Source: Erodium maritimum (Eukaryota; Streptophyta; Magnoliopsida; Geraniales; Geraniaceae). Taken from it: 64,000 nt of DNA. A program made the translations under genes and the position numbers. Below, in pieces: positions 30,203 to 39,519 of the stretch (its first letter is position 1; every line of letters starts with the position of its first letter). The stretch is taken from assembly GCA_963921825.1 (NCBI GenBank), contig OY997592.1:58796336-58860335 (forward strand). Direction: 5' to 3'. The notes beneath the pieces were generated by a model that saw only the letters and a program-made list of their open reading frames with translations, was not told the origin of the DNA and searched no databases.

Positions 30203-33130
30203 TGTAATAACCACTTCTGGTCAACGTCAGTCAAACCTGCGAAAAACAGGAAAATTTAAAAAATTTAAGACAGACACTTAACTTAACTTAAATTGACCCC
30301 GAGGGTCATGCCGGACTTAAGTTGACCCCGTTATCGACTAAAATGAGTTACGGGGGACTCAGGGCAACTTCCTGGTCATTTTGGGAAAGATTGATTTTTC
30401 GCTGGAAAAGTCACCCGAGCGACGTTTTGGTCCATTCGAGGACCGTTTTGGACCCGAAAAGCTTAGCCGTCGTCGTAGCGGTCTTAGTTGGGCCGTTTCC
30501 TTGAAGCCCGTCCAGTTTAATTTTTTTTTGGGAAAAGTGCCCGTTCGGGGCCCGAAACGTCCGTTTTTCGCGAATCTGATTGGAAAATATCAACTAGATA
30601 TTTTCCAAAAGGTTGGGACCCACCTTGACACTTGTCAATTATATGGTGGTGTAATTTTTGGAGGGAAAAGGTGTGGTTGGGAAGTGTTGGCCGAACATGG
30701 GTAAAAAAGGGGGAGTTTTTGGAGTTAGTTGTTAGTTTTAATTAAATTAGAAATTAGAAGAGAGGTTTTAGAGAGAGAAGGAGAAGGAGAAGAAGAGAGA
30801 AGAAGGGAGGTTGAGCTAGGGTTTGTGATCGAGCCCTTGGATCGAGTCAAAGCAAAGAGCAATCCCGTTCCCCTCGTTCTCCTCTACGGTAATACCCGAA
30901 CCGATTCTCGTTTTGATTATTTTCAAGAGCTAGGGTTTGGTTATAAACTAAGGCTTAGGGTTGTGTAGAGTGTGGGGAGGTGTTGGAGACGTTTTAGAGG
31001 TGTTTGGGGGTTTAATTTCACGTTTTCCGGTGACCGGAGGCTCGGGAGGAGCTCCGGCCACCGTGGGTGGTGGCCGGCCGGCCATGTGGTGGCTGGCCGG
31101 AGGTGGCAGCAGCCACCACTTGGTGGCCGAGCCCCTCCCTCAATCCCTAGGGCACGGCCAAGCCTCTTGGGTGGGGCCCACGTGCTCGGTTGCTCGGGTT
31201 TTAATGTTCGGGTGGTTTAAAACGTTCCCCGGACCACTTTATCCTTAATCGAATCGAAATTTGGAATTAAATTGGAGAAGTTGTAATTAACGGGTTTTGG
31301 AAACTTTAAACGTTAATTAATTGTTTTAGAAGTCGGAATTCGATTCCGTCAAGTGCGTTGAGTTCCTTGATTTATTCTAAGACCGTAGAAACGAAAATGG
31401 GGACTTTTGGAGCCCCGGAAGGCAATTAACCAAAACCGGGCAGATTCGCCATGTCGGGCGAATCTGGCCCTTACGGGTCCTTTTTCGGCAATATCGAATA
31501 ATTGGGAAGTTTGGGAGTGATCGTCTTTGTCGGGGTTACGTTTGGGCGTTAAGTTTATTAATTTTCGGTTTATTCGTACTAGTTTAAAAGTACTTTGAAT
31601 TTGTGTTCTTTTAGATCGTGCTACGGACCGAGGCAAGGGAAAGCTCGGCGAGTGACTAGGTCCACTTCGGGTTTTGTTGGAGCGCTTTTGGATCTATATA
31701 CGAGGTAGGGAAAAGTAGCCGGATCTCGGCCCTGATTAGGGAAAGTTAATAGTAGAATTGCATGTGACACCGGGGTGTCGTGGGTTGAGTAGATTTATTT
31801 AATTATTAGAAAAGCATGATACGGGATTGTAGCGTTTAAGAGAAAGGCATGTGACACTTAGTAGTGTCGTAGGAACAGAGAACTTAGCGATAATTGAATT
31901 ACTGGAGGCATATGACCATGCCCGGAGGTTGTTTGTGAAACTAGCGATTTTAGGACCGTTGGAGGCATCGAGTATGCCGGAGGTTGTCGTGCGTTTTATT
32001 TAATTGTTGAGTTTGGGTGGCCTTGAGAGCCCGTATTTAATTGTTGAGTCGGGGTGGCCATGAGAGCCGTGTATTTAATTTGGTGTCTTGAGTGGCAGTG
32101 AGTGCCCGTGGGGTTGTTGAACCCGAGTCTTGACTGTTGAGGTGTCTTGAGTGGCCTTGAGTGCCTGTGTGATTGAACTTGCCTGTGATTGTGTTTGTGG
32201 TTACCTGGGGTGGTGAGTTCTAAAGGTCGACAGCCTGATCCGACTTAGTGTCGATGAATTGCGAGTTCTAAAGGTCGACAGCCTGATCCGACTTAGTGTC
32301 GATGAATTGCGAGTTCTAAAGGTCGACAGCCTGATCCGACTTAGTGTCGATGAATTGCGAGTTTTAAAGGTCGACAGCCTGATCCGACTTAGTGTCGATG
32401 AATTGCGAGTTCTAAAGGTCGACAGCCTGATCCGACTTAGTGTCGAGGAATTGCGAGTTTTAAAGGTCGACAGCCTGATCCGACTTAGTGTCGAGGAATT
32501 GCGAGTTTGAAAGGTCGACAGCCTGATCCGACTTCGTGTCGAGGAATTACGATAGGTCGAACCCTGACCTGATTGAGATTGGTTACTGAGCAGCTGGTGT
32601 GCGATCCTTTGTGATCTTGTTTGGTGTTGTGTCGTTTCGTTCGAGTCCTTGAGGAGGTCGTCGATAGTTGTTTTGGGTCTACACTGTTTTTATCGAGTGT
32701 CGAGTCTGTTGAGGAAGGTGACGGGTTGTGGGTCTGTTGAGTACTTGAGTTGGGGACTGTAGTCCCGGCGTTGGGTTTGGTTTTAGTGTTACTGGCTTTT
32801 TCTGCTAATTATGCCATAGTCAGTCTGTTATCCGTGGAGGTGAGCGAACGCTCACCCCTAGCTGCTTTTCCTACAGGTACTGATCACCGGACGGACTAGG
32901 TTAGCTCTTGAAGTTCATGGAGCTTGGAGCGGAGTCTGGTCTTTACTTTTGTTGAGTCTAGTGACGGATGTTGTACCTTGTCCACTTGTTGGGACGTTTT
33001 TGTATTGTAAATACTATTATTTTGAGAAGTAAATGGAAATGTCAAAGCTTTTATTGAAAACAGGTTTCAAGTGTTCATGTTTTTAAAAGTTCGCATCCCG
33101 AGTTCGGTTCGCTGAAATTGGGGCGTGACA
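30203..33130 (+). mobile_element. Solo LTR, family B copy 1 (B1), 2.9 kb
   Basis: Begins TGTAATAACCACTTCTGG and ends GGGGCGTGACA, with the 5-bp duplication AGGGA on both sides (30198-30202 and 33131-33135). It lies inside solo LTR A2. It is highly similar end to end to the inverted copy at 39520-42439. It shares with family A the blocks AAAAGCTTAGCCGTCGT (30457-30473), CGAGGTAGGGAAAAGTAGC (31701-31719), and a hairpin followed by a pyrimidine tract ending CCTACAGGT (32841-32880). No coding capacity; the superfamily is uncertain, with Ty3/gypsy likeliest from LTR size. Confidence 0.92.
32218..32530. repeat. 48-bp tandem repeat, seven units, in B1
   Basis: The unit begins GAGTTCTAAAGGTCGACAGC and contains TCGACA...TGTCGA, a 6-bp inverted repeat with a 16-base spacer. 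Because 48 is a multiple of three, an artificial repeating open frame runs through it. The inverted copy B2 has six units. Confidence 0.95.
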
Positions 33131-33391
33131 AGGGAAGTATACGGTAAGTGTGGAGTGTATTGGATGTCTTTGTTGTGATGAAAGTGTGATTCGATGAGCG
33201 TTGATTGGTGACCCAGTTTTGGTGTTCCTTTATTCTTATTCTTGTTTGAATTGCTTGTTTGGTTCGGTACTACACCGGGGGGGGTAATCTGGTTCCGTGG
33301 TAAAGGTGGAGTTTGACAGATACAGTGAGATATTGGTTGAGACTTGCAGCCTGAGGGCATTGACTACTGGATATTACGAGTATTGATTATT

Positions 33392-33546
33392 GGCAGATCC
33401 TGCAGGATATTTATTGATTATTGGCAGATCCTGCAGGATATTTATTGATTATTGGCAGATCCTGCGGGATAGTTATTGATTATTGGCAGATCCTGCAGGA
33501 TATTTATTGATTATTGGCATATCTTGCGGGATATTATTTGGGTTAC
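33392..33546. repeat. 31-bp tandem repeat, five units, in A2
   Basis: Each unit contains GATCCTGCAGGATA, in which ATCCTGCAGGAT is a perfect 12-bp palindrome, followed by an AT-rich spacer TTTATTGATTATTGGCA. The last unit is degenerate (ATATCTTGCGGGATAT). Confidence 0.93.
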
Positions 33547-34584
33547 TTCTTGAGAGATGGTTACTAAGGTTTCACCCAAGGATGTGCGTCCCAGTGGAGC
33601 ACTACCTTGGTTCCCTATGACATATGGTCCTTTGGAGGCGTTTCTGGAAATCCTGATGATAAGCGCCCATTTGGGATTGTTTCCGGTGCCCCAACGCATG
33701 TGCATCCTCTGGACCGAGGGAAAATCTGATATGATATGGATACTCTGGTGGATCGGAATATGGGAACCGAGGTGATCCCAGAATCTATCTATGGATCGGA
33801 GGCTTGAGAAAGCAAGTGGTTGGCAAGATATTGATTACTCCCATTTTACTCTTATTGATCCATTAAAGTATTTATTATGAACTTCTTTTAAGTTACTATT
33901 ATCTTGGAGAAAGCGATACTATTTCATTATTCAGATTCTATAACAGTTCATTGATTTATAGAATTTACTCGTTCCTGTTGTGTACATTTTCTATGTTAGT
34001 ATAACTTTCTCTGTTTATTCTCTGAGAGCTTATCATTATCCCCGAGAATGCGTTATTGTTATCGTTGCTTCTTATTCGTTTATTATACCTCTTGGTCTAA
34101 GGGTTTTAAATCCTTTTGTGACATCGATTTAAAGCAGCTTTAATATTAAATTCGGAGACTAAAGTTATTTACGATTTTCCCTACTGAGCGTAAGCTCATC
34201 CCCTTTGTTTCTCTTACTGTTTTACAGGAGTACCAGATGTCTAGAGTGGGTGAGGCTTGGGAGCTTCAGTTCATTTTGGGATTCTTTTTGGAGTTGTGTT
34301 GTTCTTTTCTGTTAAACATTTTATATATTACTTTGTACATCGAGCTGTGACTCGTTGAGGATTTCGAACTTATATCGTTTTGGATGGAGTTTTTATGAGA
34401 TTTTAAAGTTCTATCAACTGTTTTTGAGTTCTAATTATTTTAACTCAGGTCACGTCTCGAGTCCGGTCAAAACCGGATTTGGGGCGTGACAATCCCGGAT
34501 TCCAAGGGAGACCGTAAGATAGTTTTGCACTTGCAATAATAACATGGGTTAACTACGCTTAGAGTTATAAATGTTGAGGCGGCG

Positions 34585-35462
34585 ATGAATATTCTCCCTT
34601 TGAGAGAAGTCAAAACCAGGGCTAGGGATTTCGTTCACTCCGACGAGGTTTTCGATTGGACACCGACAGTGAGCACGATCTTTGGACATTCAGCTTATAC
34701 TCCTTCGCAAAGAGATCTCGAGAGCCTCAGTCTTTCTTCCAGTTTCCCCAACCCTAAAGTTGCATCTCTAATCAATAGGTTTGAAACTTCTGCTCGATCC
34801 TCGCAAGTCATTCCAGTACCTTCTGGAAATCATGGCAGGGCCTCTATTTCTCCGACTCGTGATGTGGATCCTTGTAAACTCTTTGTTAGAAAATTTCCAT
34901 CTCTCGCTAAGGAACTTTGGTTACACCGGATCTTTTCTGCTTACGGAGCCATCAATGGTATATATCTCAGTAAGAGATCTGTCTCGACTGGACGAAAAAT
35001 TTTTTTTCATCCACTCAGCCTCTCAGGAGGATTGCAAAAGGATGTCGGAAGCTTTGAATGGCATGCGCTTCTCTGGCCGAAAACTAGCTCTTGGTGGTTC
35101 AGGCCTGGTTAGACCCTAAGCGTAGATCCAGATCTTCCTGGAAACCTCCTGCAAATACTCTTACAAACGTTCCTATTGTCTCAGACACTCCGATTCCGAT
35201 TGCAGGTATTGAAGTTAAAGACCTGAAAGGCAAATCTTTACAGAGCGCAATTGGCATAGCACATTCCTCCACATCCACTGAACAATTGCTCGAGGCTCTG
35301 AAAATTGTGGGTTTGACTCATTTCGATCTAACAAGCTTTGGTAACAGAGTTTTCATGATCTCTTCTTCTGAGAACGAAAGGAATTGGGCTGTGTTAACCC
35401 CTTGTTTTGATGTAGTTCGTCCTTCTAGAGAGCTCTTTACTCATGCGGGATTCTTTCATTGA
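34585..35462 (+). pseudogene. LINE ORF1 with an RRM-like domain, frameshifted
   Basis: The frame opens at 34585. Its N-terminal 90 residues are Ser/Pro-rich. A region around residues 95-170, continuing in another frame from about 34990 to 35119, has the layout of an RNA-recognition motif: LFVRKFP as RNP2-like, then YGAI, then a RNP1-like stretch ending in GRKLA. A third frame (35091-35462) continues the C-terminal part. At least two frameshifts are needed. ORF1 RRM proteins are known for one branch of plant L1-type LINEs. It precedes the endonuclease remnant at 36226. Confidence 0.65.
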
Positions 35463-36225
35463 GTTTCAATTTCGGGGCTTCCTATTCAAGGTTGGAGTTA
35501 TGGAAATTTGTTATTGATTGGAAATGCTTTGGGCACTGTTTCGCAAGTTTTGCGCAAGGATTATGAGGGTTTGCATGTTCTCATTCACAGCAAAAATCGA
35601 TTAGTTCCCAACTCTTTGATTTTTTTTTGAACGATGATACATTCAATCTGTGGGTTGAATCGGTTTCTGCTATCATTGTTCCCTTGCCTAGATCACCGCG
35701 TCCTCAACCTACGTCTCCTTCGGATTCTTCTTCAACTCCGACAAGCCCAAAATCATTTGTGGTGTTGATCATTCTCCATATTCAAATGGAGATTTGGATC
35801 GATCTCCCTTATCTAATCAGGGATTCAATGACTATGAGGACTCTTTTTTAGGATATGGAAATCTCTCCATTATTCCTGACTCTGGGTTGCGCATATCTGT
35901 AGTCCCCATTTCCTCAAAGCCCATCGCATCTGGCAACCCTGGCATGCTTGGAGCGCAATCAATCATCCTGCTAACAAGCCTTTTTCGTGTCTCAGGTCCT
36001 CCAAGCTTCCTTCCCCAAGCTAGAACAGGTGGAGTTATGTGAAAAACTTGGTTTCAAGGCTCTTGCCACTAGGGGAGATATCACAGACCAGTTCGAAAAC
36101 CTAGGGGCAGAAATTTTAGGTCGTTTCAGCATGAAGAATGGGACTTATCTGATCCTGCTATTGATTTTGGTGGGGGCACAACATATCATGTTGCCTCTCC
36201 CACCTCTCGTCCCTATGATTAAGCT

Positions 36226-37830
36226 ATGAAGCTCCTCTCATGGAACGTGAGAGGGGAGAACTCTCCTAAAAAAAGGAGAGACATCAGGCATGTTCTTCTC
36301 GTTCATCGCCCTGATTTTGTGATGCTTCAAGAGACCAAGGTCAGTGATATTTCAGCTAGCTTCTTACGGGACTGTGGTCTCTTTCTTGTCTGGGATTTTT
36401 TCTTCATTCCCTCTTAGGGAGTCTCTGGTGGTGTATTGTCTGCCTGGAAAATATCGATGTTCCAGTTATCCTCGTCTCGACCGATTGGAACAACCTTACT
36501 TTGGTCCAGTTTGTATCTTCCCTCTGGCTCTGTTTTTTCACTCCTTAACGTATATGGTCCTTCTTCTATCTCGTGGCGACACTCTCTTTGGGACTTATTA
36601 ATCCAAGATAGAGCTTTGTTTGGAGATTATCTGTTTGCAGGAGGAGACTTTAACTCAGTTCTGAATGCTGAGGAGTGAGGAAATTCCTCAACTTCTTCCA
36701 TAGATTACGCTATGTTTTTTGATGTTCTGTAGAATATGGAGCTTGTCGACCTCAACCTCACGGTAGCTAAACTCACCTGGCATGCGGGAGGGTCGAAGGC
36801 ATCACGCCTCGATCGCTTTGTAGTCTCTCCGTCAACTTTGATTTTTTTCGGTGATTTATTCCAGCACGGCCACCCTCGCTCTTTGTTGGACCATAGATCG
36901 GTGACCATTTCCTCTTCTGATGTAAATTGGGGTCCAAAACCCATGAGGTTCCTCAATGCGCGGACTGAGCACAAATACTTCAGGGCAAATGTTCATGCTT
37001 TCTAGAATTCGTATATCTGCCAAGGTTCCGCAAGCTATGTCTTATGGTTTAAGCTCAAGAGGTTGCGAAATGATTTACAACCATCGAGTCGTGAGGTGTT
37101 TGGACGGGTTGACTGGGAGGTTGAGGCTATGGCAGCTAAACTCAACTCCTTTGATGTTGCTTTAGATGACCGAGACTTGTCTGATTCTGAGTGCAAAGCT
37201 CGATCCCTATTCTGAGTTTCACTGATCCGTAAGAAAAATCTTTCCTTTTTACTTATGAGTGGGATGATTCGACTTTTCTTATGGAGCTTTTGAGTATGGT
37301 TTGTATCAGATCGGACTCACCAGACATGGTTATTTGGTCGCAAAGGGAAGCTGGTTTTTCTACAACCTCTATTTTTCTCTTGCTCTCAGATACTAAGCCT
37401 TCTCTTGTTCCTTGGGCTGGTTTTCTTTGGGATTAAGAATCTTCCTCCCAAATATAGTTCTTTGGTTTGGTTATTGGTCCATAATGCCGTCCCAACCAAA
37501 TATGTTTTGGAGGAACGAGGATTCGCATCTTTATCCATGATATGCTTTGTAGCTTCTGCTCTCGGGTGTTTGCGGACTCCTCCTATCTTTTCCTTCATTG
37601 TGATTTTTCTTGGTTGCTGTGGTCCAAGGTGTTTTCTTGGTGGTCTATTGTTTGGATCATGCCGGGGGATTGTGTTTCCAATTTATTTGCTTGGAGAGGG
37701 CTAGGCCAAAGACGATGGTGGAAGATCTAGGTCAAGGTGGGCTACTTATGCTTTTGGCACATCTGGTTGTAGAGGAACTCAGCTGTTTTCAGACAGCAGT
37801 TTGAGTCTATTGATTCGGTTTTCAGCAAGA
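36226..37830 (+). pseudogene. LINE ORF2 remnant: endonuclease and C-terminal zf-RVT, reverse transcriptase deleted
   Basis: The frame starting MKLLSWNVRG (36226) is the beginning of an L1-type apurinic endonuclease. LQETK follows in the same frame, then GGDFNSVL near 36640 and SRLDRFVVS near 36800 in other frames. All are catalytic-domain signatures of the exonuclease-endonuclease-phosphatase fold. At about 37210-37240 the sequence jumps to the C-terminal part, ending in a zinc-binding zf-RVT domain (LPPKYSSLVWLLVHNAVPTK..., then the Cys/His area near 37545-37600). The whole reverse-transcriptase domain is missing. With the ORF1 remnant this makes a dead LINE from about 34569 to 37905. I could not see its target duplication. 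Confidence 0.75.
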
Positions 37831-38303
37831 TTCAATTCCATAGTTTCAGCATTTACAAAATGGCTGGTGATCTGGTTGAGGCAATCAGTTGTTCTCATCG
37901 CCTCCAAGCATTTATTTTTGGTTTGTAGATACAGTTGTTCTCGTTTGCAAATACAAGAACACTAGTTTGCAAATAAAGCAGGCTATACTCATTGACCATC
38001 TTCTCAAGCATATTTTCATGGATACAGTTATTCTCGTTTGCAAATACAAGAATCCCAATTTGCAAACAATGCAATCTAGACACTATAAACCAAAATGAAA
38101 ACCGTTTGCGGATATAATATAATCGTTTGTTGATTAAGAACAAATCGTTTGCAGATAAGCTAAAGAGGACAACTGATATTTCTCGGAAATGTTTTCATTC
38201 ATAACATAGGTTGAACAAAAGAGCACCATACATAAAAGATACAAAAAAGGAGTAGAAGAAAGCCATCTTCATCTAGGTCGTTCATTGACGTAGTGGTACC
38301 CAA

Positions 38304-38618
38304 CTACAACATATCTAAAACAGCATCAAGTGTTTCGTTAGCTTTTGCCACACTGGAAATAAGGTTTTTGATAGTAGTTATGAAGTCACATGGCATGTCG
38401 TCCTTGGCGAGTTTGGTTGTCTCAACCACAAGAAGATCGATATCAAGTTTTGCCTCCATCAACTTCACCTTTAAGATCTTGCGCTTCATTGAGACCTTCT
38501 CAACATTGAGAAGAATCCTTTCTTTTGCGTATACGACATCCCCCCTCTTCAGCAGCTCCTCCCTTGTTGGTAGATCAATGTTGGGGCTCTTATCCTTCTT
38601 GATGTTGCAAGCATCCAT
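38304..38618 (-). CDS. Small charged protein of unknown function
   Basis: A 104-codon frame beginning MDACNIKKDKSPNIDLPT. It is rich in Lys, Glu, Val and Leu, with no membrane segment or signal peptide, and much of residues 20-100 looks alpha-helical and possibly coiled-coil. I do not recognise the family. In support of a real gene: a TATA box TTATATATA on the minus strand (38686-38694) lies about 70 bp before the ATG, with an A/C-rich leader between them. Against: the surrounding direct repeats suggest that it sits in a mobile or rearranged segment. It may be a captured gene fragment. Confidence 0.4.
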   Translation of the reverse strand: MDACNIKKDKSPNIDLPTREELLKRGDVVYAKERILLNVEKVSMKRKILKVKLMEAKLDIDLLVVETTKLAKDDMPCDFITTIKNLISSVAKANETLDAVLDML

Positions 38619-38685
38619 GGTTTATAATTGTGAGAGTTGAGGTTTGCTAAGAGTTGAGTTTATGTTTTGTTTGCACAATTTTCTG

Positions 38686-38694
38686 TATATATAA
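38686..38694 (-). promoter_or_regulatory. TATA box for the 104-residue ORF
   Basis: The minus strand reads GCTTATATATACAG, 68 bp upstream of the ATG at 38618. The downstream leader CTCAACTCTTAGCAAACCTC is compatible with a plant 5' UTR. There is no transcript evidence. Confidence 0.4.
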
Positions 38695-39519
38695 GCAAAA
38701 TGTAGGGGTTGGGGGGTCCCTAAATATGTTGTCATGGATGTTACACGTGTCACTGTGTTGATCTTTAAATGGTTCGTCAGTATCTCATATCCTCATAACA
38801 TAATTGTTTTATGAGGATACAGTTATTCTCGTTTGCGAGTAGAAAAATCCCAGTTTGCGAAAGTTGACAGTTAACCAAGAAAAACATTTTCATTCATAAC
38901 ATAGGTTGAACAAAAGATAAGGGCACATAGGTTTTTTTTTTATTCTTTGAGAATATAATCATTCCAGTTTGCAAACAATGCAATCTAGACCAAGTAAACC
39001 AAAATGAAAACTGTCTGCGGATATCGATATAACCATATGCGGATGAAGAACAAATCGTTTGCAGATAAGCTAAAGAGGACAAATGATAGGCAAGGAAAGC
39101 AGACAAATTTTTTTTTGATGATACTGTTATTATTGTTTGCATATATAGAAGACTTTGTTTGAGAATGAGAATGAGGATCTTTTTATTTTTTATGCTTTCG
39201 AAATCAAATACCTTTTTGATTTTTTTCCAGTTTAAAATGACCAGCGTTGTGTTTATTAGTTTTTATTTACGACCATTTGGCCTAAATTAAAATCTCAGAC
39301 GAGCAGGCCTAGATTGCAGATATTAGAATTCCATTTTGCGAGAGAATCTGGGTTGCTTAAAATAGACGCGCGTTATTTAAAAGGTTAAATTCCATTTTTG
39401 CCCCTGAGCAGAGGCGCGTGGCCCAGAATTGGTTGTAATTTGCGCGCTTTCGCGCGCTTAGCTCTGAGCCATAGATCGCGCGCGTTGCTGATAGATGGAT
39501 GATCCTGATGCAGTTCGCA

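Larger units (their letters stand above)
28350..34491 (+). mobile_element. Solo LTR, family A copy 2 (A2), split by a nested solo LTR
   Basis: Begins TGTAAGAACCGCTTCCAG and ends GGGGCGTGACA, flanked by ATCCC (28345-28349 and 34492-34496). The LTR proper is 28350-30202 plus 33131-34491, about 3.2 kb once the nested family-B LTR and its duplicated AGGGA are discounted. Its ends match A1 closely, including the last 40 bp (CACGTCTCGAGTCCGG and following). Blocks shared with A1 and family B include AAGCTTAACCGTC (28471-28483), GAGGTAGGGAAAG (29717-29729) and a hairpin plus pyrimidine tract ending TTTTACAGG (34183-34229). It has its own 35-bp and 31-bp palindromic arrays. No coding sequence. Confidence 0.9.
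37905..39514. repeat. Region of rearranged direct repeats around a small ORF
   Basis: Blocks near 38020-38230 recur near 38815-39090: TACAGTTATTCTCGTTTGC, CAATGCAATCTAGAC, ATAAGCTAAAGAGGACAA and CATTCATAACATAGGTTG. In the left copy they run in that order; in the right copy the last block has moved ahead of the middle two. A further copy of the first block is near 37928-37960. The right part ends in a CpG-rich stretch with GCGCGCTTTCGCGCGC (39440-39455) just before solo LTR B2. Function unknown. Confidence 0.65.

Noticed and set aside
32259..32510. Repeat protein with RVLKVDSLIRLSVDEL units
   Set aside because: It arises only because the LTR repeat is 48 bp, a multiple of three. The same array in inverted B2 gives the same artefact, and there is no promoter or conserved start.
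32218..33546. CRISPR array
   Set aside because: Regular repeats of 48 and 31 bp are present, but they are contiguous tandem repeats without unique spacers, in a eukaryotic LTR.
38894..39142. Minus-strand 82-codon frame as a gene
   Set aside because: It overlaps the direct-repeat blocks and reads through repeat words; the similar frame at 37895-38143 shows that it is repeat-derived.
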